Position numbers and translations under genes: made by a program. The notes below the pieces were generated by a model that had not been told where the DNA came from, searched no databases, and saw nothing but the letters and a program-made list of their open reading frames with translations. From NCBI GenBank assembly GCA_005765155.1, contig VCCP01000001.1:5208001-5272000 (forward strand): a stretch of DNA of 64,000 nt, written 5' to 3'. Numbering within the stretch: the first letter of the stretch is position 1; each line of letters begins with the position of its first letter. The stretch is from Zelopaecilomyces penicillatus (taxonomy: Eukaryota > Ascomycota > Sordariomycetes > Hypocreales > Pseudodiploosporaceae). Shown here piece after piece: positions 37,329-49,911 of this stretch.

Positions 37329-40300
37329 CTCAACATCAGGTGTCTAGAGGTACTGCTCTACCTTCGTGCTAAGCACGCACGCACATGCATATTTACGGGT
37401 ACACGATTGACTGTGCACTCGCTGGGGGTACAGTATGTCTTTGAGTAATGAAGCCAACGCCCCTAGTCAGCTCTGTCAGTATGTTGTCCCAATTTTGACT
37501 CGATAGAACCGATAAATTATCGACCACTAACCATCCCAGCCCAGATGCAAGCGGTTGATCCGACTCGGTCAGTTAGGGAACTACAGTGTTGTGCTGTATT
37601 TCTGGGGCGCATGGCACGACCATCTAGTGGAAAACCCTGCTTGAAAAATCCTTGATGCTTGATGCAGCACATACCTACCGTACCTTTGATGCAACTTTAG
37701 GTGCATATGTACTTTAAGTTAATACTTCGCAGGCTCTGAAGCCGACACCAACATTGCCCAGTACTTGTATGCGCACCTCGACGGCGTTCGGCGAGTCAAT
37801 TGGTCACCTGTCAAGTAAATCTGGGGAATGGCCGTGTGCTTCGATGGCGCGCGATTGGTGAAGGCTCGGCCCCTGAAGGCCCACGCCTAGGCTTTGTGTG
37901 CCCTGCCAAAGCCCTGTGGATGCCCTGTCAGGGCCCTGCCGCCTCTAACCTCGGGCCCAACGGAAGGCGCAGAGGGTGGTCTGTGCAGGGCCACCGCCGA
38001 CCACCGCTGTCGCCCGCTGTTTCGTCTCGTCTGGCTGCCGAGACATGGACCATAGCCAAATCTCAGACCTTCCATCCGTCGCGGAAAGGCACGCCAACAT
38101 GTTCCTAACGGTGAGTGTCGAAGAGTCTTTGTCCATCTCGCCAGCTCTTTCTGATCCAACTTATTCCTCATCAACTCCTGATACACGGGGATACTGCCAA
38201 ATGACGCTGGGACAATACAGCCAGCTGAGCGAGCTTTGGTGTTTGTGTTTGTGTGGGTAATCGTGCGCGCGGCAGACCTTCACCACATTGCTTCTCCCCA
38301 CCCAATACGACCATCACATCTGCTACACCGAACCGCAGCGGCTCGCCCCTTATTTTCCCTGGGTATTTGTCTTGTCTTGTTTCCCGTCTACGACAACGGC
38401 ATGTAGTTCACAGTGCTTAGGGGGTAATATACAGTAAGCTCTGTGGCGCCGTTTGCCTGGAGCAGTAGCTACCAGGCTTGGTTCCGTCGCCCGGCTCCAA
38501 CAAACCAGGTAAGTAAATCGCGGGCGGGCAGTTTACCACGCCATGAGCTACAGAATCAGGCGTCCTGCATGATTGTCTATTGCTGCCAAAGACGAATAGC
38601 CAACCTTGGCGGTGGACAGGGCTTGTCGATCTTACGGGAGCATGGCATCCGGTGCATGCTAGTGCTGGCTGGGCACATGGACAAATATCATCCATCTTTG
38701 GACAACAACATACAAGTGAGTGATTCTATCAGTTATTCCTACCTACTTTCCTCGAGGTTAACGCGGATACAGGAAAGTTCTTCGTTCGGCAACTCCCAGC
38801 TTCCCCTTTGGCTATAAAATTACAAAGTCCATTGCAGAGTCCTGAAACCCCCAATGTACCGGCTTATGAAACCGTCCGAACAACCCTTGGAAGGGGGCAG
38901 ATGTTGACTTGCGGCTGTATCCCATCCGCTTCGACATCGCATGATAATCACCACCATGTTGCACGCACTTGCAACCAATCTGACAATAGCTCTCCCTGCT
39001 TCAGCGCCGGCCCGCCGGCCGCTCTTATCCAAGTCTGTACTACGGTGAACAGTTGACTCGGTTACTAGCCCTCCACATTGCGATGTTGGTTGGCACACGT
39101 GGATGATGTTGTCAACGCATAAACCCGCCCCCGCGATGCTGTGAGAGGGGGCATTGACCCGTCATCTCGTGGCTTCTAACTATCATGGGCCACCTTGTTC
39201 CTTTGCTAGGCTTGATGGAATACAACTCACTATCAAGGGTCCCTTGTCAACAAGAAAGAGGACTGCATAAATCTCGATTGATTCATGGATTCAACCGACC
39301 CCTCTTCTTGTGACATGGTTCTCGGTTTTTGGACGGTTAGGAAGGCTTCAGAGTGGACAGTTGAGACCTAGGCTCGGGCTGGGATGGGGTACGCAACCCA
39401 ACAACAGACTAATGGTGTGGCTCACGGATCAATGGATCACTGAGCATCGCATACATATCCTGGTCTGTTTTCGCAGACAACCCTTTCCCACTCTGCAAAT
39501 CTCAGCGGCGAGAGACATCGTGTGGATCTCGTTACCCAATCCATTCTCTCACCATGAGCGGGCACGGATTTTGTTGGATGCTAGACGCATTGCGCAGCCT
39601 CACTATTCAACACCCTTCCAGGAAGCCACTAGTATGACCAGGTTGCTTGCTCACGAGGACATGGCAGTAGCAAACAATGCAAAGCACGTTAGGCCTAGCT
39701 CTATTCCTGTTGCATAGACGCCGAGCAGATCCTTCTCAGCTAGGTGGCATGGTTAACATGAATATGACAACGTACGTACGATGTCGGCGATAACATAGTT
39801 CCCGCTTGTCGTCCCGATCTACGGCTTGAGCTTTTGTTGGGGAAATCTCAGAAAAATTAATGATATTACATGCCTTGAGGGGTATCCTGCCCGCATAGCG
39901 AAGAACGATGAACTCGAAAGAGGGGGTTCCATGTCGAATCACCATCTACTCAGAGACATGCTTCGTTCTGTGGCTGCTGGAAACGCTTCTGATGACGTGT
40001 TCGATAGGATCTTCACAGCCTTTTGAGCTGGTTCAAACTGAACTATTGCTGATACAGTCTCTATTGCAACTCGACGAGCCATGTCTGGAAGGTGGAATGA
40101 TTGCTCGTCAAGACTTTGAGTCATTGTATCGCCCCTATTCCAGTTCACCGACTTTTACCACCGTATGTAACACATACCACAGTCTTGAACATTGGTCACA
40201 TCTTAGATTTTATCATGTCTAAGCCTTTACATTCCGTTTCAAACTCGAAGTACAGCAATGGTCGTTGCGATCAGATCTTTCACCACGTACACTTTCAGAA

Positions 40301-40783
40301 GCTATCATCAGGCCTGGAGAAGTTCCACACAGTTAATCCAGCTTGCCAATGTGCCAATGTGCCAATGTATACACATACAGAAGTGTTCAATTGAGCATTG
40401 ATCGCAGACTCAGCTATCACTGTATGTATACATAACGAATTTTAGAACCCACTAATCTCCGATCGTTACCAATCTATCTACTTATTCTTTTGTTGTGATT
40501 ACTCTCATATAAACTCGTCGCTGAAATACTACACTCCAAGAGAACGGAATTATCTAGGTAAATTTTTCCAATGCCAGGAATAGCTGCGTTTTGACATACA
40601 TTCAAAATGCGGGGCTGACTGTGACCAAACCGATGAATTTGTTCGGGATTTGTCTCACTCCGCGTATTTCTTTCTGACGATAAATGTAAGGGCACATTAC
40701 AAATGCACGTATTATTGCCACTTGGTATTAATAAGTTATTGCGCCGTCCAAGCGGCTGACGGGATTATATCACTGCGCCGAGC
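37329..40783. other. Gene-empty stretch, right part of the desert
   Basis: No supported gene. A plus-strand frame of 135 codons at 39310-39717 has no in-frame ATG near its start. At 39929-40160 two overlapping frames together look protein-like but are separated by a frame change (see findings). GC-rich sequence at 37.8-38.1 kb carries frames on both strands without splice logic. Confidence 0.4.
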
Positions 40784-40792
40784 TCACTCGGC
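40777..40792. repeat. GCCGAG-CTCA-CTCGGC inverted repeat
   Basis: Perfect 6-base arms around a 4-base loop, overlapping the proposed stop codon of the hidden gene. It could form a hairpin at the transcript 3' end or be a chance palindrome. Confidence 0.5.
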
Positions 40793-41520
40793 AAGCTCCG
40801 ATCTGAAGATTTGAAAATGGTGTTGGATAATATGTGAATCTCGCTATAGTAGTTTCAGGTTTCATCGCAGGAGTTCAGCGGAACTTTTCCCATGTGTTTG
40901 GATGGTATGATTGTGGATCAGTCAGCGCTCAGACACACACATACCTCCTCTTCGTCGGAGGGGTGGACCTGAAAACAGCCCAGATGCCCCCATTCTAGCA
41001 CGACTCTCAGATACCACTTTCCGGGCAGACCGACGGTAAAGGTCTTGGTCATGACGCAACGAGTCAAGTTGAGAGGGGACCAGGAGTAAAGCCGCACACG
41101 GACCTGTTTTGATAGTTAAGAGAATTTTGCAAGAATAATTTTGGTGATAGAGGATTGTGCAAGACTACGAGACATTGTTCCCAAGCACAGGCTCGTGCGT
41201 AAATCAAGAGGATAGAAGACAGTCAACATAATAGTGAGGTACTTTGAGGGACTTTGCGCGAGTATCAATCATTACTGGTGTCGGTTCTCTTGGCCACTGA
41301 AATATAAAATCACGATGCTATCCGTTAAAATGAACTACATGTTGGCACACCAATGTTTGCCCTATTACACGGCATGGCAAATATTTCCTAGGGAAGTTAA
41401 CTAGTACGCATGATATCTACGTGAGCAACCTCCTCGATACTCATGTATCTATACTCTTCAATTTTGGCCATACTTTTCGAATATCGCGGAACTAGCCAAT
41501 GACTTCTGTGTTAGAAACAT
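40784..41520 (-). CDS. Hidden multi-exon small gene (tentative model, about 111 residues)
   Basis: The anchor is a 159-nt open exon, 41103-40945. It is clearly GC-richer than its flanks and GC-biased at third codon positions, bounded by AAACAG and GTATGT, and encodes LPGKWYLRVVLEWGHLGCF among other residues. A phase-compatible last exon (40843-40784) follows, ending at TGA. Upstream, an ATG at 41520 in a CA-rich leader opens exon 1 (41520-41474, donor GTATGG). Exon 2 (41387-41339) follows a GTTAAC branch and CTAG acceptor. A 21-nt exon (41296-41276) bridges to the anchor, all in frame. Weak points are a 42-nt second intron with GTAGTT donor and the micro-exon. I do not recognise the protein. 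It could instead be a decaying gene of which the anchor exon is the best-preserved part. Confidence 0.35.
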
Positions 41521-42571
41521 GGTTTAGCTGTGTGAGTGAGGTGGTTATGATACGATTTGGACTGGATTATTCACATCTTGAGTTTGCGCATGATGGCGTC
41601 AAAACACAGCCTTATTCATGATTAAATTAAATAGCTTTGCTGTCCCTTTTCTTCTATTCTTGGGTCGTTCAACGGAATCTAGTGACTTTTGAGCAACTTG
41701 TTTCCCAGATCTAGCCCCGTGGCACACCAGCAACATCAGACACACTGACACATTACAGATTTACATTAGCCAGAGTTAATTTATTAGAATAGTGCTTTCA
41801 AAGTGTGCTTGTCAGGTATTGGAATTTGCATGCAGAAGCATTTCTGGTGGCAGATGATTTCGTATGTAGACTGGACGTTTAAACTCATCAAGACTGTCAA
41901 CTGATGAATAAAATCAGATCAATATTTGATGCCTCAAGAGAGATTTGCGTGCGAATTATGAGCCGCTGTGTACGTTAGGCTATCATGAGCTCTGCGTAGC
42001 CCCTTTTGCTTTCTATTGCTCATTGAGTCTTGAGAAAACATCGATCGACTAGTATGAAGTGGTATTTGCCACGCCGTTAAGACAAGCAGCACACTAGTAC
42101 CTGTACGCGCGTTGTGGCGTATGAATCTCTGACACTAGCCACATAGAAAAGACCCTCAGGTGTGGCACCCACGTCTTACTTATATGCGATTTTCACGTGC
42201 TTGTAATTATCAGGGGTGTGGCTTATCCATTTCGCCACGCCACACTTGCCACGATTCGTTGGTTTGGACAGACTGATAGGCAGGACAGCCAAGAGAGCTT
42301 CTAGCTCCCGCGTCTCCTGACTGGTGAGATATCGCTCGACTCCACGTTACTCCATCACCCTCTCTTTCTTGTCGCATCTTGAGCGTCGGCAACGCGCCAC
42401 TGCATTGCCACCCCACATGTTAGACCACCGCAGCTTTCGCTGAGCCAGTTGCTCCGTTTACGCCAAGCCCACCCGCCGAGGGGTTGTTGATACTGGAGAG
42501 CAAAGCGCATCCCCCCGTCAAATCCGCAGCACCCGAGTTGGAACCAACGCACACAACGCCAGACCTCAACC
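41521..42571. promoter_or_regulatory. Divergent upstream region of the hidden gene and SSK2
   Basis: About 1.05 kb. The left half is AT-rich (ATTTAATTTAATCATG near 41610-41635 on the minus strand) and may be the promoter of the hidden gene. The right half (42.2-42.57 kb) is GC-rich with a CACACAACGCCAGACCTCAACC leader directly before the SSK2 start. Confidence 0.35.
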
Positions 42572-45500
42572 ATGACTAGCACTTCACCACGTGCCGTCCG
42601 CTTCGACGGCGGGGAGGATGTCGACTCCGAGGACTTGCAGAACCACAGACATCCTATGGGTGGAGCCGAGGATGAAGAAGAAGACTCGTCGCCCGAATCC
42701 AACAGCGGCGATCCCCATTCGACGGAACAGGACGATGATCTCGCCTCCATCAACAGATATATGGATGCATCAAACCACACAGGCTCAATACCATCGGTTG
42801 CGACAGGGACTCTCACTAACGGTGGGACAGCCACCAAGAGCCAGCGCAGTGGTGGTGGAGAGGAGAATGGCACGTACATTCAGCGACCTCTGGGACCCAT
42901 TCGCACCCCATCGAATACCTACAACCCTGCCACATCGCGCAAACCTGCAGGGTCGCAGGTAACGACATCCTTTGTCAACGACTCGACCCGCTCAACCTCG
43001 AAAACGCGACCGAGACAGAGCGACAGTAGGTTCAGAGCCCAGGAGAGGGCATATGTCCAAAAGCTCCGGCAGGATTACTCAGGAGAGTATTTTACATCAT
43101 ACCAAAGCATGAACGGGAATGACTCGGACTCGGAGGGTGAGACACCATCGTCGGAAGGGCCATTTGACGACCGCCTCGACCAAGAAACCATCATGTTCTA
43201 TGGAAACGATGAGTTACAGCCCACCGACGAGGATGTCAAGGACCCAGAAAGCAGGGAGAGGCTGGAGTGGCATGGGATGTTGGAGGCAGTCCTGACTGGA
43301 GACGTTGTCCGGCAAGAAAAGAAGCGTCTGATTAGTTCCGCCGATCAGCAGGCCAGCAAGATTGCGTATAAATCTGAGCTGTGGATGGGACTTCGTGCCG
43401 AGTCGTGCGGGAGGCGATTGCCAGTTCAGCGACGTGTGATCGAGGAATCCCGTGTTACTGTGGACCGCCTTTTGGACGAAATTATCAACTTCGAGGTCAA
43501 GGGAGAAAGCGAGGCTGGGAAACCACCATACGATCAAGTCAGGGATGTAGTGAAGAAGATTGAGAAGTGCGAGTCCCTGTATCCTTCATGGCATTCGCTC
43601 GCGGCAGAGCACAAGGCTGCCCAGTCACCAATGTTCCACGAAGCATACGAGTCTATTCTGGCCTGGTACAATACCAACGAAATGCTCAATACGGAGCTTT
43701 CTATTCTGAAAAAGTGGGTGGGAAATGAAGACCTGGACTTTTCGCATACAAAACAGAGGTCCCCGGCTGTGCATGGAATATCCACAGATGAGACAACTTT
43801 CCTCGACAGACTGATGAAGGAGGACGGATTGCAATCATTATACAACGACAAGGCCAAGTCAACTCCAAAGGGGAAACTAGTCCAGTGGGGAATGCTACGT
43901 CCCATATCCTCCGTCATCAGCAAAGCCAAGGAAACCTTCATCCGCAACGCGGTACCTTTTCAGAAACGCCATCTACCGCCATACCTGGATGAGCTGCTGA
44001 CGCTCATCAGCTTCCCCTCCCGACTCATTGAGGAAATCACAAAGACGCGTTTGGCATATGCTAGGAGAGTCAAGGAGACCGCCCAGCAGAACTCATTGAT
44101 GCAGGACCAGATGATTTCTCAATTCCAGCTCCTTCTCAAGTTCGCTATCAAGATCAAGCTAGAGTACCTTGCCATTGAGAATCCAGAGCCGGGCTGGGAT
44201 CTACCTCCATGCATTGATGAGTCATTTGACCAGGTGGTGTTGGAAGCATTGAAATACTATTTCAAAATGCTGAACTGGAAGTTGAGCGGAAACAAGAATA
44301 CGTTCAAGGAGGCTGAGTTGCTGTTCCAGGAATGGGATTTTGCCAATGACATTGGCAGCCATCTTCAACTCGGCGACACCGAGGTGGCAGAACAGTTCAG
44401 CTCGCTCACATTCAAGGCCCTAAATCGACTAAGTCAGACTTTTGAGAAGGAGTTGCAGGTTAAGCCCAAGGAAAGCGCCGTGGAAATGAGCAAACGGTAC
44501 AAGGCATGCTTAGATTCCGTTCGTGTCCGACAGAGAATGCTGCAACGATTCTCAAGAATGCTGAGCGATAATTACGAGCATGCCTGCGACTTGAGCATTT
44601 CACTCACACCAGAATGGATGCAGAAGTTTTATGACCAGCTTGTTGCATCTGGTCACTTCCAAGTCGATACTGGCGTCCTAGAGAAGCAGGGAACGTACGT
44701 GATTGCATCGCCTGAGCTTCGGGATAGGCTGGAGGATATACAAGCCATCATGGCCATTACGTCGACAGAGCGGTTCCCTGATGAGGCTGGCGAGCATTAC
44801 CTGCTTATCCTCCGTCCCGAGGATCCGCTGAATTGGTTTGGAGAGGTGATTTCCGTGCCATTGAGAGATCAAAACATTGACCTTAAACGTGGGCAAGTCC
44901 GATTATGTGCTACGGGGTCCCAGGCTCTGCCTGATGCTCGAAAGACATTTCTGGACGCCGTGGACATGCATCTTGATCTCCTGCAGGAATCAAGAGCCAA
45001 CATCCACAAGGTCAACACAAGACTGATGGAGATCCGAAGAGTGGCGTACAAACTATCAAACACCTTCATGGACAGTGTTGAGATTATTAGAAAACAGACG
45101 GAAGGGAGGGACTGCCAAGAGCTTATCCAAACCTGCTTCGTTTTCGCAACCGAGTTCGGTCAGAGATCATTGCTATACATGGACAGTAACCGAAGGCAGA
45201 TGAACAACTTGAAGTTGACCAAGTTGGCATTGGACTGGGTCAGCTTTATTTGTGATGATTGCTTGGCATCAGATCGCAGGACGTTTCGATGGGCTGTGCT
45301 CGCTTTGGAATTTGCCATGGGCATGACACGCGGACGGCATATCCTCGCGTTGGGCGATGATGAGTTTGAGCGAGTTCGAGCCAAGGTAGGCGGGTGCATG
45401 TCAGTGCTGATTTCGCATTTTGACATTATGGGTGCCAGATCCAACCTTGCCGCTCAGGCTGAGAGGGAGAGAGTCGAAGCTCTAGTGAGCCAGTTCAAGA

Positions 45501-46682
45501 AGAACAAGAACAGAGTGTTGGACGACGACGAAGCTTCGCGATTTGTCTCAGATCAGCGGGCAGAAAGGTTGGAGGATGTGGATGTGTTTCGACATGAAAA
45601 GGAGGCCGAGCGGCGTACCCTGGGCCGAGTGCTGGAGACGAACAACGAGGCTGATCGATCACTTGCGTACCTGTCTTCTTCGGCAACAAACGTCACGATG
45701 CGCTGGCAGCAGGGACACTTTCTTGGAGGTGGCACGTTTGGCAATGTATATGCCGCCATGGATCTCGACACTGGTCAGCTGATGGCAGTCAAGGAGATTC
45801 GACTCCAAGACCCGAAGCTTATCCCAACGATTGCGGAGCAGATTCGAGATGAAATGGGTGTCCTGGAAGTTTTGGACCACCCCAACGTGGTGTCCTACCG
45901 TGGCATCGAGGTCCACCGGGACCGCGTGTACATTTTCATGGAGTTTTGTTCTGGTGGATCACTGGCTAATCTGCTGGAGCATGGACGCATCGAAGATGAA
46001 CAGGTCATTATGATCTACGCTCTGCAGCTGCTTGAGGGCCTAGCCTATCTGCACGAGAGCGGCATCGCACACCGAGATATTAAACCCGAGAGTGAGTTGG
46101 CGCCTTGATTTTCCATAATCAAGTATTATGGTTTGATAAAAACAACTACTAACCGAATGTGATATAGACATCCTGTTGGACCACAACGGTATTATCAAAT
46201 ATGTCGATTTTGGAGCTGCCAAAGTAATTGCCCGACAGGGTCGCACAATGGCAGCTGATCTACATGCTACCAAGGCCAATAAATCGATGACCGGGACACC
46301 CATGTACATGTCACCCGAGGTCATTAAGGGGGAGAACCCAGGCAAAGCCGGGGCTGTAGATATCTGGTCACTAGGCTGCGTGGTTCTTGAGATGGCTACG
46401 GGCAGACGTCCCTGGGCCAGCCTAGATAACGAATGGGCCATCATGTACAACATCGCGCAGGGCAACCCGCCTCAACTGCCTACACCGGAGCAGCTCAGTC
46501 CTTCAGGCATCGACTTTTTGAACGGATGCTTCTTACGAGATCCCAAACAGCGGCCCTCGGCGATGGAGCTCTTGCAACATGAGTGGATCATAGCCATTAG
46601 GAACCAGGTAGTCGAGCCAGCAACGCCAAGCGATGCCAGCGGAGCATCGCCGTTCGTTACCTCGGTATCAAGTATGTCATAG
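42572..46682 (+). CDS. ssk2: Ssk2/Ssk22-type MAP kinase kinase kinase of the HOG pathway
   Basis: MAPKKK that phosphorylates the MAPKK Pbs2 (Os-5) in osmotic and oxidative stress signalling, downstream of the two-component response regulator Ssk1. It corresponds to Neurospora os-4 and Aspergillus sskB. Two exons, 42572-46091 and 46168-46682, encode 1,344 residues. Residues 1-250 are acidic and Ser-rich. Residues 250-1000 are the large helical Ssk2-type regulatory region where Ssk1 binding and autoinhibition are expected. The kinase domain starts near residue 1044: P-loop GGGTFGNV (1052-1059), Lys1074 in AVKEI, catalytic HRDIKPEN, DFG at 1187-1189 and activation-loop TGTPMYMSPE. The 76-nt intron (branch ACTAAC) splits the Asn codon of HRDIKPEN. 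All catalytic residues are present and the length is usual for the family. Confidence 0.95.
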
Positions 46683-48229
46683 ACAGACGGGCTCCACTAG
46701 GGGTTGCGAACTTGGAACAACGAGGAGGCATATTAGTTAAGGGTCGGGCAAGCGATATGCTTTGTGTGTGGAGAACCACGCCATGACTATGGATTTACAT
46801 TGGAGGTGCTTTCGCAACAATTACTGGACGTCGGGCCTTTTTTTTTTTTTTTTCTTCTCTATGTCGGGGTAATGTCCGCCGGAAGGGAGGGGCTACAGGA
46901 GGAGAGAGGGGGGTGGGGATGGGTAAGGGAACGGGGGGGGGGGGGGGGGGGGGGGGGGCACATTTCTGCTGCCTTTTTTTACTCTCATGTCATTTCTCTT
47001 TTTCGATGAAGATTTGCATCAGGGAGCAAAGTGTGTGGATTTTTAATACGCATGAGCTTTTATACCCTCCTCAGTCATTGATTTTGATTTGAACGAGCAA
47101 AGAAAGAGGCGACAGGAGTAACAGGAAGGGATACAGAGCGGGGGAGCGGCGTTTAGGCATGTCTGGAGATGATGATGAGGGGTTCAAGTTTCTACTAGTT
47201 GGGGGAAATGCAGCACGAGTGCAGCAGTTTGGGGGTTTGTTTGGGTAATGTACAGATATTGGTTAACTTGTGTAACAAAAGGGCAAACTGATGCTTGTCG
47301 CATACTACATCTTGTATACAGCTGGTAGCACAACTTATGACGAATGAGGAGGCAACACGATACGTAATTGCCTGTGCGCTGCATCGGAGTTCCGGAACAC
47401 GGCAGCCGCCGGTCGTCTACCCCGCCCGCCGACCCCACATTTGCGGCGCCCTCCGGAGCCTCCCGGGCAACATCCGAGGGCGGGGACATGAAGACGGCAG
47501 GAGAGAGGAAAAAGTATTTCAAGGCCAGCGTCTCGCCTCTCAAATGTTCGGTTTTCTTCCCCTTCTTTCCTCCCCTTTCCCCCTTTTTACAGCTTTGATT
47601 CCCTGACATAGTGGTTTTTTGAACCAGAGTGTGGTCACTACTTAGGAGTAATCATACCTGTTCTATACAAACAGACAGACAGACAAACAAACAAACAGAG
47701 ACAGGACAACAGTTTCCCAAAGATATTCATCTTTGTTACTTTGCCTCCTTTGCTCTACTCTCTCTTGCCTGGCTTTGCACCTGCAATTTGAGCTAGAACT
47801 TTAAACACACAAGACCACAATCTGACCTGCCCAAAGAGATATTAAAAGAGCAAGGAAGGACATTTCCCCCAAAAAAGCGTAATCCGACCTTCTGCAGACT
47901 CCACCAGCCTGCCAACCAACCAACCAACCAACCAATCAACGACCCCTGTCTTGGCTGCTTTGCTCTATCCTCTCACATATCAAAATCTCATCCTCTAGCC
48001 TAACCAGACCTGATCCTGACTTTTGACACTTCCGATCGAGCCTTTCCCGATCCTGCCTTAGCACCACAGCCCTATTTCTCCAATTTCTCTTACCATCCCC
48101 GCATTTACCCCTCCACTTCCACGTCAAAGCCCACACACAATCTCCAACGAGGGAAACGCTCGCCAGGACGGAACAGCACACACACACCCTCATATCAACG
48201 GAACAGACAACACGCGCTACTACTGCACA
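46683..48229. promoter_or_regulatory. SSK2 3' flank and cytidine deaminase promoter
   Basis: Contains a T16 run (46838-46853), a G26 run (46933-46958), a (CAGA/CAAA)n tract (47670-47699) and a CCAACCAACCAACCAACCAA tract (47912-47936) in the probable deaminase leader. The leader is CT/CA-rich up to the ATG at 48230. No gene seen. Confidence 0.5.
46933..46958. repeat. G26 homopolymer
   Basis: Twenty-six consecutive G on the plus strand, in the SSK2 3' flank. The exact length may be an assembly estimate. It could form a G-quadruplex. Confidence 0.85.
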
Positions 48230-48943
48230 ATGACTACCATCCTGGGCGCCGTCATCTCCGGCACCGACGCCGCACAAATCACCCTGGCCTGCAAGTCCAT
48301 CGGCATCTCCGAGGCCGAGTTCGGCGAGCTCCGCACCCGTGCCGTCGCCGCCAAGGCCACCGCCTACTGCCCTTACAGCCAGTTCCACGTGGGAGCGACC
48401 CTTCTGTGCGGCTCCAAGGATGCTGCTGCTGATGCGACGTACGTGAGTGGCGCCAATGTCGAAAACGCATCGTATCCTGTCGGAACCTGTGCCGAGCGGG
48501 TGGCGTTTGGCAAGGCTGTGACGGAGGGTGTCAAGGCGTTTCGCGCCGTGGCCGTGGCGACGGATATCTCGCCGCCTGCGAGTCCCTGCGGAATGTGCCG
48601 GCAATTGTGAGTTCGCCTCTTTTGTGATCTCGGCTTTATCCCTGGCAAAGCAAGGCTTTTCATGGTGACCTGGTTACTGACGTGTGGGCTTGGGATTTAG
48701 TATTCGCGAATTTTGCAAAATCGACATTCCCATCATCATGTTTGACAAGAACAACGATTTTGTCGTTCTCACTCTTGAGCAAGTTAGTTTATCTATTCAA
48801 TTATTCTTTCCTCCATCTTTTACTTCAAACAACCATACACACCACATGTCTTGCTGACACTGCTATGTTCCTTGCTTATGATATAGTTACTGCCCATGTC
48901 CTTTGGTCCTGAGGCCTTGCCTCCTCCTCGTGCAACACGATAG
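48230..48943 (+). CDS. cdd1: Cytidine deaminase
   Basis: Zinc enzyme of pyrimidine salvage converting cytidine and deoxycytidine to the uridine forms. Three exons, 48230-48606, 48701-48782 and 48887-48943, encode 171 residues. Zinc and catalytic motifs are complete: TCAER with ligand Cys87 and proton-shuttle Glu89, and PCGMCRQ with ligands Cys120 and Cys123. The substrate-binding NVENASYP precedes them. The last exon gives the usual LLPMSFGPEAL tail. The second and third exons are short (82 and 57 nt) but keep phase and conserved residues. The N-terminal extension of about 20 residues is a little longer than in bacterial tetrameric enzymes. Cytosolic or nuclear location is expected. Confidence 0.93.
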
Positions 48944-49911
48944 GCTTAGCCATCCCAACACACCGGTCAGGAAGAACAGCTACGTTTTGGAGTCAGTTTA
49001 TAGCTTCAAGCTACGTCTCTGTGGCGGTTAAAGGGGATTATGTGGAGTATCTGCATCTAGCTATGTACCTGTTGCTTTTCGCAGGGAGGGGACCAGAATT
49101 GGCTTAATTACATTGGCCTGATCATTCAGGAGCAGGGGTATAGCCTAGTGGCTTATTGTGGAAGTCTGAGATCAATTTGGGAATGGTGGGCTTGTTTTTG
49201 GTGTAATGGAGAGAACGAAGCTTAGGCTTAGTGCTTTACTTTGAGTCGGAGATGGTTATCTGAATCTGGCGTATTGAACATGATGTTAAGCGTTGATTGT
49301 GTGTTCCTTAAGGGAGAGGTTATTTAGTGTTGTCTATGAGTTATGCAATTTTCACAGACACAATTAATAACTACTTATCGAGCCAAATGGCCTGCGAGAG
49401 GTAAAATGATTGTGGGCATGTCAACCATGACAATGACTGTTTCCATGCTGCTTGTGATTAACAGCGAAAATTTAATATGCAATTCTTCACATACGATCAT
49501 GTCATGGAGAGGCAAATATTGAACAATGTGTTTTGTGGATGAACCACGAGTGTTACAAAATTAATTGGGTTGTATCATGCTATATACATGAAGTATCTTC
49601 TCCACAATGCCACCATACCACTCACGAACTTGAATTCAGAGTGTACTTGGCATTCTATCCCCCCTTTCTTCCTCTGATGAAAAGCGTGAATAACTCTTGC
49701 CACATGTGCGCAACTTCATCAACACTTTATGTTGATCCGACTTTTTGTAATGGAATGGCATCTCGAATGGCCGTTAATGATAACAAACAATGTGTAAAAA
49801 AGGAAATTGCTGAGGTGGTAACAAAGACTCAAGGAAACAAGCTGGGGTAGGTGTCAACCTAAGACAGGGAAAAGGAGCAAATAGGCTACAAACAAGCTGA
49901 TGTTAAGAAAA
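48944..49911. other. Convergent intergenic region
   Basis: 968 bases between the deaminase stop and the stop of the minus-strand repeat-protein gene. It is AT-rich with no protein-like frame. It must hold the 3' ends of both genes. Confidence 0.5.

Noticed and set aside
39310..39717. 135-codon plus-strand frame
   Set aside because: No ATG near its start, and a frame of this length is expected by chance in 16 kb read in six frames.
26642..42571. tRNA, 5S rRNA, CRISPR, retrotransposon or transposon ends
   Set aside because: No A/B-box pairs, 5S motif, direct-repeat arrays, LTRs or terminal inverted repeats were found by eye; a covariance or repeat search would be decisive.
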